In this document: positions 49,243 through 57,742 of the stretch, one piece after another
How the letters are laid out: each line of letters opens with the position of its first letter
Numbering within the stretch: position 1 is the stretch's first letter
Program-made: the position numbers and the translations under genes
From: Kitasatospora sp044457565
Lineage (GTDB): Bacteria; Actinomycetota; Actinomycetes; Streptomycetales; Streptomycetaceae
Direction: 5' to 3'
Length of the DNA: 64,000 nucleotides
Assembly (NCBI RefSeq): GCF_044457565.1
Contig: NZ_JBITGZ010000002.1
Coordinates: forward strand, 62,001-126,000
The notes under the pieces: generated by a model
Database searches by the model: none
What the model saw: only the letters and a program-made list of their open reading frames with translations
Told to the model about the DNA's origin: nothing

Positions 49243-49512
49243 CTACTGGAGGGGCGAGTCCGGCCCTGGGAGTCGGTAGGTCTTCTCCCGTTCCACCGCT
49301 TCGACACCGTCTACGTGGGTGAGCGCGGCAAGGCGGTCTTGGGCGATCACGCCAACGACGGTTCCAATGCTTGGCTGCTCCGACTTGATTTTCAGGCCAG
49401 CCGAGCGCACGGCCCTGACCGCCTCGGGGAAGCGGTCGGCATCGAGCAGCACTAGGACGTGCACAGCAGCGTCATCAGCCACTTGGGGCGAGTCATGCTT
49501 CATGAGGCGCAT
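49243..49512 (-). CDS. 89-residue I9-like protein, candidate inhibitor of the adjacent protease
   Basis: The product has the beta-alpha-beta-beta-alpha-beta layout of inhibitor I9 / subtilisin propeptides: HVLVLLDADRFPEAVRAVRS, then a strand pair (GTVVGVIAQ), a helix (DRLAALTHVDGV) and a final EAVEREKTYRL strand. It resembles residues 24-112 of the neighbouring protease (FLVLLDTDDMERGLTAL and VEPERVLYA). It lacks a signal peptide. ATG at 49512 follows AGGAG and lies 33 bases after the protease stop, so it is the second gene of the operon. It may hold the protease silent or act as its folding aid. Inhibition is inferred. Confidence 0.68.
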   Translation of the reverse strand: MRLMKHDSPQVADDAAVHVLVLLDADRFPEAVRAVRSAGLKIKSEQPSIGTVVGVIAQDRLAALTHVDGVEAVEREKTYRLPGPDSPLQ

Positions 49513-49545
49513 GTTGTTCTCCTGCCTGCTCGATGCTTGATGCTC

Positions 49546-50886
49546 TCACCCCAAGGGGGCTTGCACCAGCCCGCTACCGCCATCTGGTTCAGAGAGCCCC
49601 ATCGGGCGGGCGTTGCTCTTTAGGAGGTTCTTGATCTCTTGTGCGGTCCAGTTGGTGCCCTTCTGCTGCCAGAATAGTGCGGCTACCCCAGCAACGTGCG
49701 GCGTAGCCATGCTGGTGCCCGAGAGACGGCGGTAGCCGCCTCCAACCGAGGCGGAAAGCACATCGACCCCAGGGGCGACCAGGTCAATCGTCCCGCCGTC
49801 TGGGTTGAGACCGGCACACGAGAAGGGCGCGATGGTCCGATCGCGGGCGATGGCGCCCACGGCAAGGACGGACGGACAGTTCGCCGGGTGTCCCACAGGC
49901 GCGATGAGGAGAGGACGTTCGCTCTCATTACCTGCCGCCGCCACGATGAGCGTGCCGCGCCGCAGAGCTCTCCGGGCGATTCCCTCAAAGATCACGGAGT
50001 ATGCCTCGTCCGGGCCAACCGGCTGCGAGAGTGACATGGACACGATCTTTATGTTCTTCTCGCGAACGGCCCAGTCGATCCCAGACAGAACCCACCCTTC
50101 CTCGCCCCACTCTTGGTTGCTGAGGACCTTGCCGACATAGATTTCAACCTCTGGTGCGACACCGTAGCGCGGTCCACCCGCCGGCACCTTGGGGCCGCAC
50201 GCTGTTCCGACGCAATGGGTTCCATGTCCTGACGGGGATCCGTCGTCCACGACTTCCTCAGGGACGAAGGACTCTGCGCCTGCGATCCGACTTGAGAAAT
50301 CTGGGTGATTCAGATCTGCACCGGTATCGAGTACGGCAACCCCTACTTGCTGGCCGGTGTACCTTGTCTCGGTCCCTAGAACCTCCTGGACTCCCCAGGT
50401 GACGCGGGACTCGTCCCACTCTGGCGCAGGTATGGCCTGAGCGCGTTGAGGCCCCGACTGCCCAACGGTGCCGTCGATCGGGCCTGTAACGCGGTAGATC
50501 GCGTCAGCCACCCCATCCTGATAGCCACGTAGGTAGTCGTTCGTTGGTGCCGCGTAGAGCACCCTCTCGGGCTCAACCCGCAGTAGCGAGGGAACCGCCG
50601 CAACAGCAGTCCTCAGGGCTCCTCGCTGGTCCGGATTGGCTTCTACGATGGCCACGCCGAGATCGTCCAGCACGACCGTGCCTGCCCCGCTGAGCGCTTC
50701 AGCCCTGGAGCTGGCGTCCATACCTCGCACGTGCTCTGCTGAGGCGAGTCCAGCCCTGGAATGCAGGGCAGTCAACCCGCGTTCCATGTCATCCGTGTCC
50801 AGCAGAACGAGAAACCTGCCGGTGTTCCTACGAGACCTGGTGACGCTTGCATCTGCCATCGGGGCTAAGTCATTGATGCCGCTCAT
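49546..50886 (-). CDS. Subtilisin-like (S8) protease without a signal peptide
   Basis: The 446-residue protein has a complete catalytic set: D187 (VLDTGADL), H221 (SGHGTHC), oxyanion N320 (AAAGNES) and S392 (SGTSMATPH). Residues 24-112 form an I9-like prodomain; about 35 linker residues follow. The N-terminus (MSGINDLAPMADASVTRSRR) has no signal or membrane helix, so the enzyme should stay in the cytoplasm, unlike most streptomycete subtilases. Codon 7 is TTA, so translation probably needs bldA tRNA unless the ATG at codon 10 is used. AGAGGG lies upstream of 50886. The 253 bases up to the GntR gene hold its promoter region. Confidence 0.9.
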   Translation of the reverse strand: MSGINDLAPMADASVTRSRRNTGRFLVLLDTDDMERGLTALHSRAGLASAEHVRGMDASSRAEALSGAGTVVLDDLGVAIVEANPDQRGALRTAVAAVPSLLRVEPERVLYAAPTNDYLRGYQDGVADAIYRVTGPIDGTVGQSGPQRAQAIPAPEWDESRVTWGVQEVLGTETRYTGQQVGVAVLDTGADLNHPDFSSRIAGAESFVPEEVVDDGSPSGHGTHCVGTACGPKVPAGGPRYGVAPEVEIYVGKVLSNQEWGEEGWVLSGIDWAVREKNIKIVSMSLSQPVGPDEAYSVIFEGIARRALRRGTLIVAAAGNESERPLLIAPVGHPANCPSVLAVGAIARDRTIAPFSCAGLNPDGGTIDLVAPGVDVLSASVGGGYRRLSGTSMATPHVAGVAALFWQQKGTNWTAQEIKNLLKSNARPMGLSEPDGGSGLVQAPLG

Positions 50887-51139
50887 CGTCTGCCCTCTCG
50901 ATCGGCCCGCCTTGCCATGGCATTGGACGGGGCCCGGAGATCGTGATTGAGAGCGAGGAGCCCATCTACAGAGACCAAGCTGATGCGCCCAGCGATCCAT
51001 CGGTCGGCATCGCTTGTTGTGCGGGTGGGCCTTGGCCGTCGTCCTCAAAATCAGGATATGCGGTCGGTTGGCTTCCCTCGCTCTGGGACCGGCACGGGCT
51101 GCGGCGGATCCGCCTCCACGGGCAGATAGGTCGGCTTGC

Positions 51140-51928
51140 TCATCGCACGGCCTTGGTGCGGCGCGCCCGGCCAGGTACATCCCGGACCTCGACGACGTAC
51201 GCGAGTCCGGCGCTCTCAGCCCCGAGGCGAGTCTCTTCAAGCATCAGCGCCCGATGGTCGGTCCGGTCGCAGGTGACGCGGTGGACGACCAGGAGCGCGG
51301 CGGCCTCGGAGAGGTGCAGGGCCTCGCGTTCGTCGGGCTGGGGAATGCGGGCGGTCACCTGCTCCCGCCACGTCAGGTCGTGGCCTGCGGTGGCGAGGAT
51401 GGCGTACGCCTTGGCCGGGACCACCGTGGGTGTCTTGGCGAGCGGGGTGCCCTCGATGCGTTCCATGGGCAGCAGGAGGCGGTGCAGTGCGCGGGTGCCG
51501 GCGGCGGGGTCGATGATCAGGCGATCAACGCCGATCATCATCTCGCCCTCGTCCATGTCCAGCAGCGGAGCGGTGACCGCGTCGGTGTGGGTGCGGTAGA
51601 CGGCCGGTTCTTCGCCGTCCTGGAACCAGGTGTCGGTGGGGGTCTCGTAGCGGGTTCCGTGCTGGGTGATGGTGCGCTCGATGGCGGCGCTGGGGCCGTG
51701 GATGGTGGCGCGGACGAAGGTGCCCCGGCCCTGCTTCACGTCCAGTTGGCCTTCGTTGCGTAGGGCGGCGACAGCGAGGCGGACGGTTGGTCGGGAGACG
51801 CCGTAGGTCTGGGCAAGGTCGGTTTCGGTGGGCAGCTGGGTGCCGGGTGGCCATTCACCGGAGGCGATGGACTGCCTCATTGCCGCTGCTACCTGCTTGT
51901 GCAGTGCCTCGTTGCGGATGATCGCCAT
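51140..51928 (-). CDS. GntR/UTRA-family repressor (KorSA-like)
   Basis: The 262-residue regulator has a winged helix (residues about 5-72, with GTQLPTETDLAQTYGVSRPT) and a UTRA ligand domain from about 90. In pSAM2 the GntR protein KorSA keeps the element silent by repressing replication and transfer genes; position and type here match. It is divergent from the transfer operon, with two palindromes between them. ATG at 51928. It has no TTA codon. Confidence 0.87.
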   Translation of the reverse strand: MAIIRNEALHKQVAAAMRQSIASGEWPPGTQLPTETDLAQTYGVSRPTVRLAVAALRNEGQLDVKQGRGTFVRATIHGPSAAIERTITQHGTRYETPTDTWFQDGEEPAVYRTHTDAVTAPLLDMDEGEMMIGVDRLIIDPAAGTRALHRLLLPMERIEGTPLAKTPTVVPAKAYAILATAGHDLTWREQVTARIPQPDEREALHLSEAAALLVVHRVTCDRTDHRALMLEETRLGAESAGLAYVVEVRDVPGRARRTKAVR

Positions 51929-52028
51929 GGCTGCTCGAACCCCTTGGTGCGGGCGCCGGGGTGGCCCGCTGCGTGTCGTCGTGTGTGTCGGGAGTGATCG
52001 TTTGCCCAGCTCGGGCCGCGTGTAGTGA

Positions 52029-52140
52029 GTCTGTCGTCAGACGCTATGCGTTAAACGTAAGCATGAATCGCTTGCGCCTGGGCGTCAAGGAAGGGCATCA
52101 TCAGGGCAGCAAAGGTAAGTACGTTTGACGACTGTCGTCA
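52029..52140. promoter_or_regulatory. Two palindromic operators between the GntR gene and the transfer operon
   Basis: GTCTG-TCGT-CAGAC is at 52029-52042 and TGACGA-CTG-TCGTCA at 52126-52140. Both contain CTGTCGTCA, with a 101-bp offset. They flank an AT-richer stretch that should hold the divergent promoters. Binding by the GntR protein is inferred. Confidence 0.6.
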
Positions 52141-52173
52141 TGCGGCCTTTGCCTGCTCTAGGAGTGTGCTCGT

Positions 52174-52545
52174 ATGCAGTCGATCCCTGTGGATGGAACC
52201 CGGCTCGGCACGATGACCTGCATCGTTGCCCCGGAGGCGCGGATGGCCAACCGGGAGACCGGGGAGGTGCGCAAGGACCGGGAGGGCAACACGGTCTACA
52301 CGGTCGGCGTCGCGGTGCGGCAGGAGGGCCGCCGGGCCTCGGTCGTCGAGATCAGCGTGTCGGGCGAGCCGGTGGGCGTCGTCGAAGGTGTGCGGGTGAG
52401 CGTCACCGGGCTGGTGGCGTTCTCGTGGGCGATGGGCGACCGGCACGGCCTGTCCTTCCGTGCGGACGCCATCACCCCCGCTCCGGTCGCCCCGGCTGCT
52501 TCCTCGGCTCCGGCCGCCACCGGGCGTAAGGGTGGTGACGCGTGA
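52174..52545 (+). CDS. SCO3933-family regulatory protein
   Basis: The 123-residue protein starts MQSIPVDGTRLGTMTC and contains the small beta domain (VRQEGRRASVVEISVSG) of a family found just upstream of traB in streptomycete AICEs. It is thought to be regulatory, without a proven mechanism. ATG at 52174 follows TAGGAG. The stop overlaps the next start. Confidence 0.75.
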   Translation: MQSIPVDGTRLGTMTCIVAPEARMANRETGEVRKDREGNTVYTVGVAVRQEGRRASVVEISVSGEPVGVVEGVRVSVTGLVAFSWAMGDRHGLSFRADAITPAPVAPAASSAPAATGRKGGDA

Positions 52546-52748
52546 GCGGGCAGACCCGGGTGCGCCTGCGTTGCTTGCTGTGGGAGCTGGCCAACGTGGG
52601 TGAGGAGATCGACCCGTTCGCCCCGGATTCCCACGGCGCCCCGCTCTTCGCGCACATCGCCACGCTCGCCGACCTGGCCGCCGGCTACGCCCGCGACTTG
52701 GAGATCGACGCGCACAACTGGGCCGCTGAGAACGGAGATCTCGCGTGA
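52542..52748 (+). CDS. 68-residue AICE protein, unknown
   Basis: A helical acidic protein (LLWELANVGEEIDPF). GTGA overlaps with both neighbours show translational coupling inside the transfer operon. No domain recognised. Confidence 0.6.
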   Translation: MSGQTRVRLRCLLWELANVGEEIDPFAPDSHGAPLFAHIATLADLAAGYARDLEIDAHNWAAENGDLA

Positions 52749-54049
52749 TGGCTATCCCGCTGCTCTGGCTGGGACTGCTCGCCCTGGTGCTCGGCCTGCT
52801 GATCGCCGCCCCGGCGCTCCGGCGCAGCTACCCCTACGTGTGGTGGTGCCTGCTCGGCTACCCGCAGACGCTGTTACGGATCTGGTTCACGTGGCGGCGG
52901 CTGACCACCGCGACCGGTCTGGCGGTGCCCCGGCGTCCGGCGCGGGCCCTGCTGGGGGACATGGTCGTCAAGGGTGACCCGCTCAAGCCGGTGCCGCCGC
53001 GCCTTCGGATGCCGAGGCTTCAGCGGGGCGGCCTCGACGTGACGGTGAAGCTGCACCCCGGGCAGGTCCCGGAGCACTTCATCGCCTTCGGTGAAGCGAT
53101 CACGCACGCCTGGCGGGTCCACTCGGTGCGGGTGGTGTCCGGCGCCCGGGGCTTCGTCACGCTGACGGCGCTGGCGTGGGATCCGTTGGCCTCTCCCCTG
53201 GTGCCCTACCAGCTGCGGGAGCGACTGCTGCGGGCGGTGGTCGGCCTGCTGGAGGACGGCCGCGCGTGGGTGATCGACTTCCGCCGGTGCCCGCACTGGC
53301 TGATCGTCGGCGCGACGCGGTCCGGCAAGTCCACCCTGGTCGCCGCCCTCGTCAAGCAACTGGCCCCGCAACGGGTCGCCCTGTTCGGCATCGACCTCAA
53401 GGGCGGCATGGAACTGTCCCTGTTCGAGTCCCGGTTGTCCGCCCTGGCATCCACCCGAACCGAGGCAGCTCACCTGCTCGCCGAGCTCGTCACCGAGGCC
53501 GAAGCGCGGATGGCACTGTGCCGCTCGGTCGGCGCCCGGTCGATCTGGGAACTCCCGGACAAGCTCCGCAAGGTCCCCATCGTCGTGATCGTCGACGAGG
53601 TGGCGGAGCTGTACCTGATGGCCACCCGGGACGAGAAGGCCGAGGTCGGGGAGATCTCCACGAACCTCCTGCGCCTGGCGCAGCTCGGCGCAGCCCTGGG
53701 GGTGCACCTGGTGATCGCCGGTCAGCGCGTGGGCTCCGACCTCGGCCCCGGCGTGACCGCGCTCCGCGCCCAGCTGGCCGGCCGGATCTGCCACCGCGTC
53801 AGCGACTCGGGCACGGCGGAGATGGCCCTCGGCGACCTCAACAAGGACGCCCTCACCGCAGCGCAACAGATCACCCTCGCCGAACAGGGCGTCGCGATCA
53901 CCGTCAGCGAGGACGGCCAGTGGACCCGGGCCCGCTCCATCCACACCACCCCCGAACAAGCCCGCCGCGCCGCCAAGAAGTACGCGCACCTGGCCCCCAC
54001 CTGGCCGGGCCTGAACCAACCCGCCGACACGGAAGGCGTGTACCTGTGA
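52745..54049 (+). CDS. traB: FtsK/SpoIIIE-type conjugative translocase TraB
   Basis: The 434-residue protein has an N-terminal membrane anchor (LLWLGLLALVLGLLIAAPAL), a linker and a RecA-like motor domain with Walker A GATRSGKST at residues 189-197 and Walker B IVVIVDEVAEL. TraB of streptomycetes moves double-stranded DNA between mycelia by itself. Codon 44 is TTA, which would link transfer to bldA. GTG at 52745 overlaps the previous stop; ATG follows at once as an alternative. Confidence 0.9.
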   Translation: MMAIPLLWLGLLALVLGLLIAAPALRRSYPYVWWCLLGYPQTLLRIWFTWRRLTTATGLAVPRRPARALLGDMVVKGDPLKPVPPRLRMPRLQRGGLDVTVKLHPGQVPEHFIAFGEAITHAWRVHSVRVVSGARGFVTLTALAWDPLASPLVPYQLRERLLRAVVGLLEDGRAWVIDFRRCPHWLIVGATRSGKSTLVAALVKQLAPQRVALFGIDLKGGMELSLFESRLSALASTRTEAAHLLAELVTEAEARMALCRSVGARSIWELPDKLRKVPIVVIVDEVAELYLMATRDEKAEVGEISTNLLRLAQLGAALGVHLVIAGQRVGSDLGPGVTALRAQLAGRICHRVSDSGTAEMALGDLNKDALTAAQQITLAEQGVAITVSEDGQWTRARSIHTTPEQARRAAKKYAHLAPTWPGLNQPADTEGVYL

Positions 54050-54231
54050 CCGCTGTCGTGATCGTGCTCCTGACGCTCGTCACCTACCTCCTGGTGCGCT
54101 CCGGCGAACTGCGCACCTGGCACGTGGTCCTGGTCGGCGTGCTCGGCATCTACCTCGACCACATCCACTGGGCCGACCCGATCATCTACGTCGTCACCTG
54201 GCTCGCCCAGGGACTCACCCACTCCACCTGA
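54046..54231 (+). CDS. Small membrane protein, Spd-like
   Basis: The 61-residue protein has two membrane helices. GTG overlaps the traB stop. Small membrane proteins after traB often serve intramycelial spreading (Spd), which is inferred here only from position and hydropathy. Confidence 0.55.
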   Translation: MTAVVIVLLTLVTYLLVRSGELRTWHVVLVGVLGIYLDHIHWADPIIYVVTWLAQGLTHST

Positions 54232-54254
54232 CCCCCAAGAGAGACGTGATCGCC

Positions 54255-54398
54255 ATGACCACCAGCCCAACCACCCCCGGCGGCCCAACCCCGGTCCGTC
54301 GGACCCCCAGACGCATCCACGCCGCCCCCGGCCCGGCCCCCTTACCGGGCGCCCGGCCGGGGCCCGGCCAACCCTGGCCCTGGAGACACCCCCCATGA
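54255..54398 (+). CDS. 47-residue Pro-rich protein, doubtful
   Basis: An open frame filling the gap between the Spd-like gene and rep, overlapping the rep start by ATGA. It is very rich in proline and arginine and has a TTA codon at position 30. It may serve only to couple rep translation. Confidence 0.38.
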   Translation: MTTSPTTPGGPTPVRRTPRRIHAAPGPAPLPGARPGPGQPWPWRHPP

Positions 54399-55852
54399 CC
54401 CCGCCCGGCAACCCCTGGACCGACCCCACCGCGCGCCGCGCCCACCTCAACCAGGAGGCGCGGCTACGCACACTGCCCGACATCGACCGCGACCTGGTCC
54501 GCCTCGGCCAGACACCCGACCTCAACCGCTGGATCGAACAGATCCGCGCCACCGGCGGCTGCGCCAACCCGATCTACCTCACCGGACACAGCACCACCCG
54601 GGACACCGCCACCGGCCAACTCCTGCGGCACTACTCCACCGCGACCGAACCCGGCGGACGCCTGGCCATCCGCTGCCGCAACCGCCGGGCCACCCGCTGC
54701 GCACCCTGCTCGCGCGAGCACTCCGGCGACACCTTCCACCTGGTGCGCGCGGGCCTGACCGGCGGCAAGGGCGTACCCGACTCGGTACGCACCCACCCCC
54801 GGCTGTTCATCACCCTCACCGCCCCCTCATTCGGCGCCGTGCACCGAGCCGGCCAGTGCCACCCGGTTCGGCGCGGACGGTGCGAGCACGGCGGGCGGCA
54901 CGGCTGCGGCCTGGAGCACCCGGACACGGATCCGCTCGTCGGTCAGCCGCTGTGCCCGGCCTGCTACGACTACGTGGGCCACGTGCTGTGGAACGCGGCG
55001 GCCCCCGCGCTGTGGAAGGCCTTCCGGGACAACCTGTACCACCACCTCGCCACCCGCGCCGGTGTCGGCCGCACCGCCGTCCGCAAGCTGGTGCGGGTCT
55101 CAGCCGCCAAGGTCGCCGAGTACCAAAAGCGCGGCGCCATCCACTTCCACGCCGTCATCCGCCTCGACAGCCCAGACGGACCCAACTCCCCGCCCCCGAC
55201 CTGGGCCACGACCAATCTCCTGCTTGAGACAGTCCGTACCGCGGCCGCCGTCGTGGCACTGGCCCCGCCGGACTCGGCCGCCTACGCAGACACGCGGCTC
55301 GGCTTCGGCACCCAGCTCGACGCCCACCCCCTCACAGGCGGGGACGGCGGCCGGATCACGGATGAGGCCGTGGCGGCCTACGTCGCCAAGTACACCAGCA
55401 AGAGCGTGGAAGCAGCCGGGGCAGTCGATCGCCGCATCGACTCCCTGGCGGACATCCGCGCGCTGCGCGTCACCCCGCACGTCCGGGCTCTGATTGCGAC
55501 CGCCTGGCGGCTCGGCGCCCTGCCGGAGCTGGAGCACTTACGGCTGCGGGCCTGGGCCCACATGCTCGGCTACCGGGGCCACTGCCTCACCAAGACCCGC
55601 GCCTACTCCACCACCTACGGCCAACTGCGGGCCGACCGCGCCGAACACGCCCGCACCCTGGCCGGCACCCGCGAACTCTTCGCCGACCGGGACGACGCCG
55701 CCACCACCGAGACCGCCTGGCGCTTCGCCGGGACCGGCCACACCCCCGCCGAAGCACTCATCGCCGCCGGAATCGCCGAAGACATCGCCACGAACCGCGA
55801 GACCGCACGGGAAGAACTGGCATGCTCTGGCCCGCCCCAGGAGCCGAGGTGA
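54395..55852 (+). CDS. repSA: RepSA-type replication initiator
   Basis: The 485-residue protein has an N-terminal zinc-type cluster (CRNRRATRCAPCSREH), further cysteines in CEHGGRHGCGLEH and LCPACYDY, an HFH motif in GAIHFHAVIRLD and a tyrosine in AAYVAKYTSKS, as in rolling-circle (HUH-related) initiators of pSAM2-type elements. It should nick the double-strand origin after excision. Codon 382 is TTA. ATG at 54395. Its stop overlaps the next gene. Confidence 0.87.
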   Translation: MTPPGNPWTDPTARRAHLNQEARLRTLPDIDRDLVRLGQTPDLNRWIEQIRATGGCANPIYLTGHSTTRDTATGQLLRHYSTATEPGGRLAIRCRNRRATRCAPCSREHSGDTFHLVRAGLTGGKGVPDSVRTHPRLFITLTAPSFGAVHRAGQCHPVRRGRCEHGGRHGCGLEHPDTDPLVGQPLCPACYDYVGHVLWNAAAPALWKAFRDNLYHHLATRAGVGRTAVRKLVRVSAAKVAEYQKRGAIHFHAVIRLDSPDGPNSPPPTWATTNLLLETVRTAAAVVALAPPDSAAYADTRLGFGTQLDAHPLTGGDGGRITDEAVAAYVAKYTSKSVEAAGAVDRRIDSLADIRALRVTPHVRALIATAWRLGALPELEHLRLRAWAHMLGYRGHCLTKTRAYSTTYGQLRADRAEHARTLAGTRELFADRDDAATTETAWRFAGTGHTPAEALIAAGIAEDIATNRETAREELACSGPPQEPR

Positions 55853-56025
55853 CCGGGCGCCGCCAGGATGAGGACAGGGTGCGGCGCCTTCCGCGCAGCC
55901 GCCCATGTTCCAAGACGAGCTTGGTGGCGTCGGTTCGTCAGTCAGTAGCTCAGCTCATTGAAACTGAGATCGTCATCGTGGACCAAGACGGCAATGAGGA
56001 GCCGTACCACCCGGACAAGCTATAG
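55849..56025 (+). CDS. 58-residue protein after rep, candidate recombination directionality factor
   Basis: GTGA overlaps the rep stop, and AGGAG lies 7 bases upstream, so it is well placed for translation. It has a basic N-terminal half and an acidic C-terminal half (IVIVDQDGNEEPYHPDKL), with no MerR-type helix-turn-helix of usual AICE excisionases. The slot between rep and int is where xis lies in pSAM2. A directionality factor for the serine integrase is therefore possible but unproven. Confidence 0.5.
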   Translation: MTGRRQDEDRVRRLPRSRPCSKTSLVASVRQSVAQLIETEIVIVDQDGNEEPYHPDKL

Positions 56026-56027
56026 GC

Positions 56028-56063
56028 GAGCGCGGCCGTCACCATGTGCCGATGGCCGCGCTC
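56028..56063. terminator. Terminator between the rep operon and int
   Basis: GAGCGCGGCC pairs with GGCCGCGCTC (10 bp) in the gap between convergent genes. Confidence 0.75.
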
Positions 56064-56074
56064 ACCCATCGTTC

Positions 56075-57727
56075 CTAGAACCTGACGCCGAAGTCGTCCT
56101 CCTTCACAACGAGACGAGCCTTCACGTCCTTCGGGATCATGAGCTTGAGATGGATGGACGGCTGCCGCTGGCCGGGGACCTTCGTCCTAGCGACCGCGCA
56201 CTTGATGCCGACACGCAGTAGGTCCGCAGACATGGCCTCCATGCCTCCCTCCTCCCAGTGCTGCCGGAAGCTCTTGCCGTTGGCGGCGTTCACCCACCTG
56301 TCCTGCGTGGACTCCGGGTCGATGGCGCTCAGGTCGCTGATCAGCTGGTCCAGCGTCTCTTCTGCCTGTTGGCGGGTGAACGGACTCCGGTCGAAGCGTC
56401 CACCGGGTTCCAGGCCCTTCATGTAGTAGCTGACAGACTCCTCCAGCCGCTTCTTGTTCTTCAGCGCCTCGGCTCCCTTCGCGTACTCCCTCACGAGAAC
56501 CGGCTCGTCCCCGAGCACCTTGAGCACGTCCGTCACCAGCGCGGAGTACAGGACATCCGGGTTGTTCACCCCGGGACCCCCGGCCTTGCAGCCGCTACAC
56601 CGCATGTACCTGTAGCGAACGCCCTTGGTGGTGGTGACCTGGACGGTGAGGTTGGTCTTGCAGTCCTTACAGATCAAGACGCCCAGGAACCTGGAGGCGC
56701 CTCCCTCCTGGCGGGCGGGCTGGTTCCTGGCTCGGGTCTCAAGGTCCTTCTGGAGCTGCGTGAACTCCTCCTCTGAGAAGATCGGCTCAGCAACCTTGAT
56801 CGGCTTGCCGTCCTTGCCCAGGACGAGCTTGGACTTGCGTCCAACACCGCTCTTGTCCTCTTCTACGCGGTATCCCATGAGCGCTGGATTCTTGAGCCGC
56901 CGGAGCAGTGTCGATGTGGTCAGCCCTTTGGCGTCGGGCACACCAGCCCGTTTGATGATGCGTACCATCTGGGAAGCGGAGATCTTCGACGCCCGGCGGT
57001 GGCACCAGCGCAGCACCTTGCAAGCCGTGTCATCGAAGGCCAGCACGGTCTTGCCGTCCTCGCCTTCGGCGGTCACGTAGCCATAGGCGGGCTTGCCGAC
57101 CAGCCAGTCACCTTGGGTCTTGGTGTAGTCCCAGAGGCTCGTGACGCGGGTGGAGGTGTTGCTGGCTTCGATCTCGGCAAGACCGCCAATCAGCGTGACC
57201 ATGATCTTTCCGACCACGGTGGACAGGTCGATCGAGTCGTTCTTGGAGACGAGGTTCTTCCCGTACTTAAGGCACCAGTCGATCATCGTGCTGAGGTCTG
57301 AGAGCCGGCGGACGAAGCGGTCCATCTTCCAGAACAACAGGACGTCGAACTCAGGGGCCCGGTTGTTGAGCCAGTCACCGAGTTGCTTGCGCTTCCACGG
57401 CGGGACCTTCGTGGCGCTGACGTTCAGGTCGCTCGCAACGCCCACCACCCGCACGCCCATGTCTCGCGCCAGGAGCCGAAGGTCAAGCTCCTGGCGGACA
57501 GGAGACGTGGTCTCGTCGGTGAGAACCGACAGTCGCACGGACAAGAGGGCCCGTGGTGCGTCCTCGGGAAGTTGTGTCTCGGCTCGCTTCAGCTCTTCCA
57601 AGAGCTTGCGATCTGCCGGAGACCACTCCGTCTCCACGTCGTACTGCGGCTGCTGCCGCTCAGCCTTGGTCTGCGCCTGTCGCCCCATGTATACGGAGGG
57701 TAGTTGCGATTGTTGAGTCATGTCCAT
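56075..57727 (-). CDS. int: Large serine recombinase (integrase)
   Basis: The 550-residue protein has an N-terminal resolvase domain with the nucleophile S67 in VRLSVLTDETTSP and the arginine-rich FWKMDRFVRRLSD segment, a recombinase domain (GKPAYGYVT onward), a zinc ribbon (CKDCKTN and RCSGCKAG) and a coiled-coil C-terminal region. It catalyses attP x attB integration. Starts at 57727, 57721 or 57688 are possible and none has a ribosome site. The first lies only two bases from the attR core, so the gene and attP abut. It has no TTA codon. Accessory proteins would be needed for excision. Confidence 0.93.
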   Translation of the reverse strand: MDMTQQSQLPSVYMGRQAQTKAERQQPQYDVETEWSPADRKLLEELKRAETQLPEDAPRALLSVRLSVLTDETTSPVRQELDLRLLARDMGVRVVGVASDLNVSATKVPPWKRKQLGDWLNNRAPEFDVLLFWKMDRFVRRLSDLSTMIDWCLKYGKNLVSKNDSIDLSTVVGKIMVTLIGGLAEIEASNTSTRVTSLWDYTKTQGDWLVGKPAYGYVTAEGEDGKTVLAFDDTACKVLRWCHRRASKISASQMVRIIKRAGVPDAKGLTTSTLLRRLKNPALMGYRVEEDKSGVGRKSKLVLGKDGKPIKVAEPIFSEEEFTQLQKDLETRARNQPARQEGGASRFLGVLICKDCKTNLTVQVTTTKGVRYRYMRCSGCKAGGPGVNNPDVLYSALVTDVLKVLGDEPVLVREYAKGAEALKNKKRLEESVSYYMKGLEPGGRFDRSPFTRQQAEETLDQLISDLSAIDPESTQDRWVNAANGKSFRQHWEEGGMEAMSADLLRVGIKCAVARTKVPGQRQPSIHLKLMIPKDVKARLVVKEDDFGVRF

Positions 57728-57728
57728 A

Positions 57729-57742
57729 TGCCCGCAGATGGA
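57729..57742 (+). repeat. attR core
   Basis: TGCCCGCAGATGGA, identical to the attL core. Host DNA starts to the right. Confidence 0.88.
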
